Shown here in pieces: positions 1 through 5,213 of a DNA stretch of 5,766 bases; positions within the stretch are counted from its first letter, which is position 1; every line of letters starts with the position of its first letter. Below the pieces are notes generated by a model. The model was not told the DNA's origin. It made no database searches and was given only the letters and a program-made list of their open reading frames with translations. The stretch spans positions 1-5,766 of the forward strand of contig CAJKFZ010000172.1 in the NCBI GenBank assembly GCA_905199285.1, given 5' to 3'. The position numbers and the translations under genes were made by a program. This stretch comes from an uncultured Ruminococcus sp. Lineage in GTDB: Bacteria; Bacillota; Clostridia; Oscillospirales; Ruminococcaceae.

Positions 1-72
1 TCTTCTTTTGACCGGACCGGAGCCGTTGAGTTTTACAACTTTAACGGTTTCTCCTGATGAAAACGATAGTTT
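1..72 (-). CDS. FeoA-like ferrous iron transport protein, N-terminal fragment running off the left edge
   Basis: Read on the minus strand, 24 codons are open and include GETVKVVKLNGSGPVKRR, which fits the start of the FeoA fold (a small SH3-like partner of the FeoB ferrous iron permease), where a G-x-x-x-x-V-x-x-[IL]-x-G-x-x-x-x-[RK]-R pattern precedes a D-M-G segment. The rest of the gene lies outside the window. What is odd is the 5' end. The frame is closed by TAA at 75-73, and no ATG, GTG or TTG lies in frame between that stop and the window edge. The TAA sits about where an initiator would be expected, and directly at the border of the inverted-repeat element at 75-153. The gene may therefore have lost its start to an insertion, or a frameshift or unusual start may apply. 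Plus-strand frames here are also open for a few codons, but they resemble nothing I recognise. The family call rests on a short stretch. Confidence 0.45.
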
Positions 73-74
73 TT

Positions 75-153
75 AGGACAGCGTGAAATGATTTCTACTT
101 TCACTTTTAGTGATTTTCAGTTTTCGTTCTATTTGCTTTCCTCACGCTGTCCT
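75..153. repeat. 79-bp element with perfect 12-bp terminal inverted repeats
   Basis: AGGACAGCGTGA (75-86) is repeated as its exact reverse complement TCACGCTGTCCT (142-153), enclosing a 55-nt AT-rich core with no coding potential. The core holds a small TCAC/GTGA hairpin (101-104 with 110-113). Both ends are flanked by runs of T (70-74 and 154-156), so a short target-site duplication of T residues is possible but cannot be distinguished from low complexity. It could be a miniature inverted-repeat element, the stem of a structured RNA, or a hairpin between the divergent feoA-like fragment and the GH26 gene. A conventional terminator is unlikely because the loop is long and no gene reads into it on the plus strand. 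Confidence 0.55.
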
Positions 154-157
154 TTTC

Positions 158-232
158 GGGGCTCTGCCCCACACCCTGCAAGGGCTGTCTGCCCTTGACC
201 CGACCAAAGGGTTATCAACCCTTTGGAAACCC
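158..232. repeat. Multi-hairpin intergenic repeat, copy 1
   Basis: Three hairpins stand in tandem: GGGGC/GCCCC (158-162, 166-170; loop TCT), CAAGGGC/GCCCTTG (179-185, 191-197; loop of 5) and CCAAAGGGTT/AACCCTTTGG (204-213, 217-226; loop ATC). The last 15 bases, ACCCTTTGGAAACCC (218-232), recur exactly at 4442-4456 at the end of a second multi-hairpin block, and CCCTGC occurs in both blocks (174-179, 4360-4365). This suggests a dispersed repeat family. It ends 10 nt before the GH26 ribosome binding site, so the last stem could affect translation or transcription of that gene. A T run (237-242) follows the last stem at a distance too great for a standard terminator. Confidence 0.6.
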
Positions 233-242
233 ATTATTTTTT

Positions 243-247
243 GGAGG
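243..247 (+). promoter_or_regulatory. Ribosome binding site that fixes the GH26 start
   Basis: GGAGG lies 4 nt before ATG 252. The frame also has an ATG at 195, but that start falls inside the hairpin repeat, has no Shine-Dalgarno sequence, and would place 19 non-hydrophobic residues before an otherwise ideal lipoprotein signal peptide. Confidence 0.85.
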
Positions 248-251
248 TAAA

Positions 252-1928
252 ATGAAAATTTACAGATTTATTTCCCTTGCTGTTTGTGCAGCTGTAGCTG
301 CTGTGCCGTTTTCCGGATGCAGCAAGAGAAAAAAAGAACCGAAAGTTGTAAACGAACCTCCTGTTCCTATTATAGAGCAGGAGTCCGTTTCAGAAGCCGA
401 AACAACTGCTCCGATCACTACGGCTGAAACCTTTCCGGATTATCCGGTCGATGTTCCGGAAATTCAGAAACAGGATACCGGAAACATCTATGAAGCCGAA
501 AAGGCAGTATTTCCCGAAAGCCTGAAAATTGCCGCAGATAAGGAAAATTTCAGCGGAGACGGCTATATTACCGGATTCCCCGAGGACGGAAGCGCTTACG
601 TTAAATTTGATGTGAACGCTCCCAGCAATCAGCATTACGATATTTCGTTCAATATTGCTTCCGATAAGGCAGTCAACTGCCGTGTTATGCTTGGCGGCGA
701 ACAGCTCACCAGTTTCAGCACTACAAGCGACGGAAAATTCACTCAGATAACGATTCCGGGAGTTTTCCTCGTCAAGGGCGGCTCGGAGATAACTATTTGC
801 CCGACCAACGGCAATATCTGTCTCGATCAACTTAAACTGACCAATAACACTTCGCTCGGCAGCATAAGCTACGAAACAGGAGGAGAACTGGTCAATAAAA
901 ATGCCGGAGAAGCCGCAAAGGAACTTATGGGATTCCTTACGGACAATTACGGAAAATACATCATTTCAGGCCAATATGCCGCCGATGAGGATAATTCCGA
1001 GCTTGATCTTATCTACTCGGTAACGGGAAAATATCCTGTTATCAGATTTTCCAATTTTTCAGTACCGAAAGGCTCGTACGACGCAAGCTTCAAGAATATC
1101 GACTCATGCGCAGAATGGTACAGAAACGGCGGAATATCGTGCGTGAGCTGGTATTGGAATGCTCCGGGCGAAAAAAGCTCGGTAAGAACTGATGAAACTG
1201 ATTTCAGCCTTTCCGACGCTGTTACCAACCTCGATATTGCATTGATGTCGCAGGAGGAGATAAGAGGTCTTTACGGCGAGGGAAATATTTCCGAACAGTG
1301 CTACGACCTCATTCTCGATATCGACAGCATGGCAGGACAGATCACCTCGCTGAAAAACAAGGGCGTTCCCGTTTTATGGAGACCTCTTCCCGAAGGCGGA
1401 GGAAATTGGTACTGGTGGGGAGCAAGCGGTGCGGACGCCTATAAATGGCTCTGGAATCTCATTTATACCCGTATGACCGATTATTTTGAACTCGATAATC
1501 TGATCTGGATATGGAACGGACAAAGCGAATCGGCTCTCGTTGATAAATCAACGTACGATATTGCGGCTGTGGACATCTACTTCAGCAATGAACACGACTA
1601 CGGAAGTAAATTTTACGAGAAATTTGCCGCTGTTCAGAAATTTGCCGGAAGCGATAAGCTTATTGCGATAAGCGAATGCGGAAGCGTTCCCGATATAGAC
1701 GGTTCGTTCCGTGATAATGCGTTGTGGTCGTTTTTCGGGCTCTGGTTCGGCGAGTATGTCGAAGCTTCTGACGGCGGATATTCCGAAAAATATACGAGTA
1801 AGGATAATCTTATCCGCACATATAATTCAGAGGGAACGCTTACTCTTGACGAATATCAAAAGCTCCGAAACGGCGAAGAGCTTTCGGTGAATGCAGAAAA
1901 TACGGAGGCAGCAGATGCAGAGCAGTAA
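252..1928 (+). CDS. Surface lipoprotein, glycoside hydrolase family 26 (mannanase-like) with N-terminal CBM35-like domain
   Basis: 558 aa. Residues 1-22 form a signal peptide (K2, R5, then a hydrophobic core) ending in a lipobox-like F-S-G-C with Cys23, so the protein is probably lipid-anchored on the outer face of the membrane. A polar, acidic and Thr-rich linker (24-75) precedes a CBM35/CBM6-like beta-sandwich (about 79-197, opening with Y-E-A-E and closing with LDQLKL). The GH26 barrel runs from about 215 to 525. SGQY (239-242), SWYWNAP (299-305), WRPLPEGGGNWYWWG (376-390), DIYF (441-444) and ISECG (473-477) are the family landmarks. They predict E381 as acid/base and E475 as nucleophile, with hydrolysis of beta-1,4-mannan the usual family activity. 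Two deviations stand out: the His normally just before the acid/base is Pro380, and the His usual in the SWH-type motif is Tyr301. Both catalytic Glu remain, so activity is plausible but specificity may differ. The stop overlaps the next gene by 14 nt. Confidence is high for the family and moderate for the substrate. Confidence 0.9.
   Translation: MKIYRFISLAVCAAVAAVPFSGCSKRKKEPKVVNEPPVPIIEQESVSEAETTAPITTAETFPDYPVDVPEIQKQDTGNIYEAEKAVFPESLKIAADKENFSGDGYITGFPEDGSAYVKFDVNAPSNQHYDISFNIASDKAVNCRVMLGGEQLTSFSTTSDGKFTQITIPGVFLVKGGSEITICPTNGNICLDQLKLTNNTSLGSISYETGGELVNKNAGEAAKELMGFLTDNYGKYIISGQYAADEDNSELDLIYSVTGKYPVIRFSNFSVPKGSYDASFKNIDSCAEWYRNGGISCVSWYWNAPGEKSSVRTDETDFSLSDAVTNLDIALMSQEEIRGLYGEGNISEQCYDLILDIDSMAGQITSLKNKGVPVLWRPLPEGGGNWYWWGASGADAYKWLWNLIYTRMTDYFELDNLIWIWNGQSESALVDKSTYDIAAVDIYFSNEHDYGSKFYEKFAAVQKFAGSDKLIAISECGSVPDIDGSFRDNALWSFFGLWFGEYVEASDGGYSEKYTSKDNLIRTYNSEGTLTLDEYQKLRNGEELSVNAENTEAADAEQ
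1904..1908 (+). promoter_or_regulatory. Ribosome binding site inside the GH26 gene, fixing the start of the HAD-like gene
   Basis: GGAGG with a 6-nt spacer to ATG 1915. The in-frame ATG at 1891 has no comparable site upstream. The binding site lies within the last GH26 codons, implying coupled translation of the two genes. Confidence 0.8.
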
Positions 1929-3225
1929 AAGTATAAAACGTCCGCTTTCAGAGCCGCAGCTCCAGCTGCGTCAGAAGCTTATTTCCGAAGCCGAAAACAG
2001 CCGTTATAAGGCGGTAAGCTTTAAAATGCAGGATGTTCTCGTTATCTCTCCGTTTTCGGAGGAGTGCGACATTTTTCTGCTTATGGAGGACGAATTTGCT
2101 CTTTTCAACACGGGGAAAAAGTCTTTTACCGAATTAAGAATGTCCGCTCAGGAGGCGGCGCTGAAAAAATGCGGAGTTTATACCCGTGTTACGCTTGAAA
2201 TGATATATAAAATATTCGCAAAGCAGAGCGGAATAAGTCCCGAGGGAAAACAGCGGCTTATGAAGCTTGAATGCGAATTGACGGAGCATTTTTGTTTCCC
2301 GAGAGAATGCGGAAAAGCTCTGTTCAGGGCGGCAAAAAATAAAAATAAAAAAGCGGTAATTATTTCCGAGTGGATATATCCGGCGGAGGTAACAAGAAAT
2401 GTGCTTGAAAACTGCGGTTACGGCTCTTTCGACGAGCTTATAACAGTTTCGGATATACCCGAAAGCAACGCTTCGAGCTGGTATGATATAACGCTTGAAA
2501 AAGCCGGAGTTTCCGCCGAAAAACTTCTTCATATAGGAAGCAGCGTGGCTTTTGACATCGAGCTTCCGATAGTTCACGGTTCAAAATCGCTTCTTCTTGC
2601 TCCGGTAAATCAGCTTATGGAAAAATCGGGCAGGCTTAGTGGCTATATCCGCAAGAAGCATATTTATGATTACGATAAGCCGGAATTTCTTGCGGTACAC
2701 TGCGTTCTCGGACTCTACAGCGCATACGCATTCGATACTCCGCAGAATAAAACTCCGCTGAGCGATTTCTGCGGCGACCGCTATATGCTTGGATTCGCCG
2801 TTCTGGGTGCATTGAGCCTTTGCGGAGACTTTTCCTCAAAAACGGAAATGCAAGAGCTTCTTATGAAAGCTCTTGATTCCGATAAGACTTTTCTTGACGG
2901 CAAGGCTGATTTTGAAAAAATGTTTGAAGAGCATTTCGGCAGTTTCCTTGAAAAATACAAAGCAAAGGGATGTGAAAACGCTCTTGAATTTCTTGAGGAG
3001 TGCTGCGGCTCGGCAGACAGAGAAATGTTCAGAAGTCATTTTTCCGGCGAAAGAATGAAAAAATGGGCGGCATCCGTCAAAGAACCGGAAATAGCTCCGT
3101 TTTCCGCAGGAGCGACAAAAAAGAACGCTCTTTACAGGCTTGCCGACAAAATGTTTCCTCCGGGAACGAAAGTCCGCAATATAGTTGACGGAATTCTTGC
3201 TAAAGGACATAAAAAACGCAGATAA
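1915..3225 (+). CDS. HAD-superfamily (COG5610-type) pseudoenzyme with an unassigned C-terminal region
   Basis: 436 aa, no signal peptide or membrane segment, so cytoplasmic. Residues 31-228 follow the COG5610-type HAD layout found in envelope polysaccharide loci: a motif I strand, an F-x-x-L-R-x-x-A-[EQ]-x-A segment (71-81), V-T-L-E-x-I-Y (92-98), a motif II strand VIISEWIYP (148-156), a V-S-D-I segment (178-181) and motif IV LLHIGSSVAFDIELP (204-218). The active site is dismantled. Where relatives have S-F-D-x-F-D-T, this protein has SFKMQDV (35-41), putting Lys37 at the nucleophilic Asp. Motif IV has IGSS where IGD-N is usual (only D214 remains), and the motif III Lys is not seen near N185-S188. 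Ser151 of motif II is kept. Phosphatase activity is therefore unlikely; a binding or scaffolding role is inferred. Residues 235-436 match no family I know and end in a basic tail with FPPGTKVR (414-421). The frame is intact over its full length, which argues against a decaying gene. It is coupled to the GH26 gene. Confidence 0.75.
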   Translation: MQSSKSIKRPLSEPQLQLRQKLISEAENSRYKAVSFKMQDVLVISPFSEECDIFLLMEDEFALFNTGKKSFTELRMSAQEAALKKCGVYTRVTLEMIYKIFAKQSGISPEGKQRLMKLECELTEHFCFPRECGKALFRAAKNKNKKAVIISEWIYPAEVTRNVLENCGYGSFDELITVSDIPESNASSWYDITLEKAGVSAEKLLHIGSSVAFDIELPIVHGSKSLLLAPVNQLMEKSGRLSGYIRKKHIYDYDKPEFLAVHCVLGLYSAYAFDTPQNKTPLSDFCGDRYMLGFAVLGALSLCGDFSSKTEMQELLMKALDSDKTFLDGKADFEKMFEEHFGSFLEKYKAKGCENALEFLEECCGSADREMFRSHFSGERMKKWAASVKEPEIAPFSAGATKKNALYRLADKMFPPGTKVRNIVDGILAKGHKKRR

Positions 3226-3313
3226 TCCTTGCGCTGTTCCGACAATTTAATTTTCAGAATTTATTGTTCTTCATTTCCCGAGCAAAAGTCATTAAAAAAC
3301 AGAAAATAAACTG

Positions 3314-3343
3314 TTGCGCCATCATTATTCCATGTGATATCAT
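3314..3343 (+). promoter_or_regulatory. Possible extended -10 promoter for spo0A
   Basis: TATCAT (3338-3343) is one base from the -10 consensus and is preceded by TG at the extended -10 position (3335-3336). TTGCGC (3314-3319) is a weak -35 at an 18-nt spacing. Transcription from here would begin near 3350 and carry nearly all of the long inverted repeat in a leader of about 230 nt. The preceding part of this gap (3226-3313) is AT-rich, with only a weak hairpin (ACAAT/ATTGT, 3242-3246 with 3263-3267) and no clear terminator for the HAD-like gene, so read-through into spo0A is possible. Confidence 0.35.
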
Positions 3344-3541
3344 ATAAGGGCAGCATAATATTGCTCCCCCAACTAACTCTTGAATTTTATACTCGACAGA
3401 AATTAAATTTTTCTGCGTCAGAAATCCTTGCAATACGATAGTATTACTGCGGTTTTCTTCCTTGATAAATTTAACTTCTGTCTTCGTCTAAACTTCAATA
3501 GTTAATTGGGTAGGCAATAGAATGCAGAATGCCGTCATATG
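3341..3541. repeat. Long imperfect inverted repeat (about 200 bp) upstream of spo0A
   Basis: The two halves are reverse complements around a centre at 3438/3439. Perfect or near-perfect blocks are AATAC/GTATT (3432-3436, 3441-3445; loop GATA) and GACAGAAATTAAATTT (3395-3410) with 3467-3482, matching at 15 of 16. After a 1-nt shift the match goes on outward: 3381-3390 with 3488-3497 (8/10), 3371-3380 with 3498-3507 (8/10), 3361-3370 with 3508-3517 (7/10), 3351-3360 with 3518-3527 (7/10). After a further 4-nt shift 3341-3350 pairs with 3532-3541 (8/10). The section 3411-3430 pairs poorly. The hexamer ATGTGA lies at 3332-3337 and 3539-3544, near the left and right ends; it might be a target duplication or chance. 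No ORF is present. It could be a degenerate palindromic mobile element or a structured leader RNA. Alignment was done by eye. Confidence 0.7.
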
Positions 3542-3577
3542 TGAGCGGTTTTTCAGAATAATGGAGGTATAAAAATA

Positions 3578-4333
3578 ATGAACAGTAAAGTAAAAGTACT
3601 TATCGGAGACGATTCTGCCGAAACAGGAGTAAGCATTGCAAATAAGCTTCGTGAAAGAGGAATGTACGCCTACACAAGAAGAAAAGATTGCGGAGTTATT
3701 CTTGAATCTATCAAAAATGATCCGCCCGACGTTGCAGTCCTCGATATTACGGCTCAGAACGGCGATGTTGTTTCTATTATGAAAAGAGTCCGTGAGCTTG
3801 GAGTGAAGTTCCCTGTATTTATCGTAACTTCGGCATATGATAATGAGTTTATCGAAAGACAGGTTATGGATAACGGAGCTTCAAAGTTCCTGTTAAAGCC
3901 GTATGATGCGGACGATCTCTGTGCGGCGATCAATTCCGCTCTCGGAGATAAGGCAAACAGTCTCAGCGACGATATGGAAATAGTCGTTACGGATATTATT
4001 CATCAGCTCGGCGTTCCGGCGCATATAAAGGGATATCATTATCTCAGAACAGCTATTCTTTATTCAATAGAGGATAAAACGCTCCTCGACAGCGTTACAA
4101 AGCTTTTGTATCCGACTGTTGCAGGGATTTATGAAACTACCTCTTCCAGAGTTGAACGTGCTATCCGTCATGCGATTGAAATAGCCTGGGACAGAGGAAA
4201 CGTTGATACGCTTAATTCGTTTTTCGGCTACACTGTAGATACCGGAAAAGGAAAACCAACCAATTCTGAATTTATCGCACTTATAACGGATAAACTCCGT
4301 TTGCGTTATAAATCAGCTCTGAAAAGAGTCTGA
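3578..4333 (+). CDS. spo0A: Spo0A, sporulation/stationary-phase master response regulator
   Basis: 251 aa. The N-terminal receiver (about 4-122) keeps the phosphorylation set: acidic pair D11/D12, acceptor D56, T84 and K107 in FLLKPYD. The C-terminal Spo0A DNA-binding domain (about 135-243) is very well conserved, including DIIHQLGVPAHIKGYHYLR (139-157), VTKLLYP (173-179), the recognition region SSRVERAIRHAIEIAW (189-204), FGYTV (216-220) and KPTNSEFIA (226-234). It is a cytoplasmic transcription factor that binds 0A boxes and controls entry into sporulation and related stationary-phase programmes. GGAGG at 3563-3567 is 10 nt from the ATG. The segment after D56 is ITAQNGD where classical Spo0A has an M-P-x-x-D-G-type stretch, so the receiver is somewhat divergent and its kinase partners may be too. 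The usual upstream neighbour spoIVB is absent. Presence of spo0A alone does not prove that the organism sporulates. Confidence 0.95.
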   Translation: MNSKVKVLIGDDSAETGVSIANKLRERGMYAYTRRKDCGVILESIKNDPPDVAVLDITAQNGDVVSIMKRVRELGVKFPVFIVTSAYDNEFIERQVMDNGASKFLLKPYDADDLCAAINSALGDKANSLSDDMEIVVTDIIHQLGVPAHIKGYHYLRTAILYSIEDKTLLDSVTKLLYPTVAGIYETTSSRVERAIRHAIEIAWDRGNVDTLNSFFGYTVDTGKGKPTNSEFIALITDKLRLRYKSALKRV

Positions 4334-4335
4334 TC

Positions 4336-4456
4336 AAGGGGGACGCCGTCCCCCTTACCCCCTGCCAAAGGGACGTACCCGCCTAACAGGCGCCCGTCCC
4401 CTCTGTCGGCAAGCCGACATCTCCCCACACTGTGGGGAGTCACCCTTTGGAAACCC
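4336..4456. repeat. Multi-hairpin intergenic repeat, copy 2
   Basis: Starting 3 nt after the spo0A stop, it contains AAGGGGGAC/GTCCCCCTT (4336-4344, 4348-4356; loop GCC), GGGACG/CGTCCC (4370-4375, 4395-4400) enclosing CGCCT/AGGCG (4380-4384, 4388-4392), TGTCGGC/GCCGACA (4404-4410, 4413-4419; loop AA) and CTCCCCAC/GTGGGGAG (4421-4428, 4432-4439). An outer pair CCAAAGGG (4365-4372) with CCCTTTGG (4443-4450) can close the set and competes for 4370-4372 with the GGGACG stem. It ends in the 15 bases shared with 218-232. The first hairpin could end spo0A transcription, but no T run follows it. From memory, similar palindromic units are scattered in gut Clostridia genomes. Confidence 0.7.
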
Positions 4457-4461
4457 GGTAT

Positions 4462-4502
4462 TAATCTATCTGAATACCCATAAAGGGCATTCAGATAGAT
4501 TA
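4462..4502. repeat. Perfect 14-bp hairpin of unknown role
   Basis: TAATCTATCTGAAT (4462-4475) pairs perfectly with ATTCAGATAGATTA (4489-4502); after one mismatch CCC/GGG (4477-4479, 4485-4487) adds three more pairs around loop ATAAA. No T run follows on either strand, so it is not a standard terminator. GGGCATTC (4485-4492) can alternatively pair with GAATGCCC (4507-4514), so two exclusive folds are possible ahead of the flavin reductase gene. Confidence 0.65.
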
Positions 4503-4531
4503 GAGCGAATGCCCATAGGACAGACGTTCCG

Positions 4532-4558
4532 TTGACAAAGGGAAAAGGCGGACAGAAT
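4532..4558 (+). promoter_or_regulatory. Weak promoter candidate for the flavin reductase gene
   Basis: A perfect -35 TTGACA (4532-4537) is followed after only 15 nt by CAGAAT (4553-4558), 4 of 6 to the -10 consensus. The spacing is short. The AT-rich stretch around 4608-4620 could hold another -10, but I see no good -35 for it. The rest of 4503-4634 contains only minor complementarity (CGTCT/AGACG around 4560-4574) and no gene. Confidence 0.2.
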
Positions 4559-4650
4559 CCGTCTTAAACAGACGCAAAAAAAGCTGTGATAATTTCAGAA
4601 ATTGGGTAATATAAATAATCATACTAAATATATCTAAGGAGGAAATTATC

Positions 4651-5160
4651 ATGGCATTTAAAAAAATTGACATTTCAGAGCTGAGCTTCAATCCGTTCGG
4701 CAAAATAGGAAAGGAATGGATGCTTCTAACCGGCGGAAGCATGGAAAATTTCAATACTATGACTGCTTCGTGGGGACAGCTTGGTGTTCTCTGGAATAAA
4801 AATGTTTTAACTTGCTACATCCGTCCGAATCGTTATACTTATGAATATATCGAAAAGGGCGAAAGCTTTACAGCGTCGTTTTTCGGAGAAGAGTATCGCA
4901 AGGCGCTTTCATTCTGCGGCTCTCATTCCGGCAGAGACTGCGATAAGATCAAGGAAACAGGTCTTACTCCTGTTGAAACAGACGGCTGCGTAAGTTTTGG
5001 CGAAGCGGATCTGGTTTTAGTCTGCCGCAAGCTTTACAGCTATGATATGGAGGAAAGCGGATTCCTTACCGACGATGGCATTCCTGAGCAGGCATACGGT
5101 AAAGATCCATATCACAGAGCTTATATTGCTGAAATAACCGCAGTATATGTAAAAGAATAA
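4651..5160 (+). CDS. Flavin reductase-like domain protein (FMN-binding split barrel)
   Basis: 169 aa, soluble, single domain. The pattern is that of the clostridial flavin reductase-like family: N-T-M-T-A-S-W-G (35-42) with LGVLWNK following, C-Y-I-R-P-N-R-Y-T-Y-E (55-65), FCGSHSGRD (88-96), LVLVCRKLY (111-119) and Y-H-R-A-Y-I-A-E-I (154-162). The TMTASW and RPxRYT segments are where this fold holds FMN. Members bind FMN and probably reduce it or pass electrons with NAD(P)H; the physiological partner is generally unknown and nothing next to this gene identifies it. TAAGGAGG (4635-4642), a near-perfect Shine-Dalgarno, is 8 nt from the ATG. The length is full for the family and no key segment is missing. 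It is separated from spo0A by 317 nt of hairpins and converges with the CarD gene, so it is probably a monocistronic unit. Confidence 0.88.
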   Translation: MAFKKIDISELSFNPFGKIGKEWMLLTGGSMENFNTMTASWGQLGVLWNKNVLTCYIRPNRYTYEYIEKGESFTASFFGEEYRKALSFCGSHSGRDCDKIKETGLTPVETDGCVSFGEADLVLVCRKLYSYDMEESGFLTDDGIPEQAYGKDPYHRAYIAEITAVYVKE

Positions 5161-5169
5161 CAATTTAAA

Positions 5170-5197
5170 AAAATCCCATCCGTATGGATGGGATTTT
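5170..5197. terminator. Bidirectional intrinsic terminator between convergent genes
   Basis: A 12-bp perfect stem (5170-5181 with 5186-5197, core ATCCCATCC/GGATGGGAT, loop GTAT) has an A run on its left side and TTTT on its right, so it can work in both directions. It lies 10 nt after the flavin reductase stop and 17 nt beyond the stop of the minus-strand CarD gene. Confidence 0.9.
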
Positions 5198-5213
5198 CAG
5201 TAAACGGACGATA

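Noticed and set aside
1..57. Plus-strand open frame at the left edge ending in TGA at 55-57
   Set aside because: Only 18 codons with no recognisable features; the minus-strand FeoA-like reading is a better explanation of the same bases.
204..242. Intrinsic terminator formed by the 10-bp stem and the T run
   Set aside because: The T run begins 10 nt after the stem, no plus-strand gene precedes it, and it would block the GH26 gene directly downstream.
195..251. Upstream ATG giving 19 extra residues on the GH26 protein
   Set aside because: It lies in the hairpin repeat, has no ribosome binding site, and would mask a standard lipoprotein signal peptide that begins at 252.
390..830. Minus-strand open frame of 146 codons inside the GH26 gene
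   Set aside because: Antisense shadow of a well-supported gene; no ribosome binding site and no recognisable protein features.
2134..3210. Several minus-strand open frames of 67-147 codons opposite the HAD-like gene
   Set aside because: They mirror the coding frame and have no family resemblance; the plus-strand frame carries the HAD signatures.
158..4456. CRISPR array suggested by recurring short repeats
   Set aside because: Only two copies of a 15-nt word 4.2 kb apart, each part of a hairpin block; no regular spacing and no cas genes.
4500..4754. Minus-strand open frame of 84 codons between spo0A and the flavin reductase
   Set aside because: Overlaps the flavin reductase start and hairpin sequences; no ribosome binding site and low-complexity composition.
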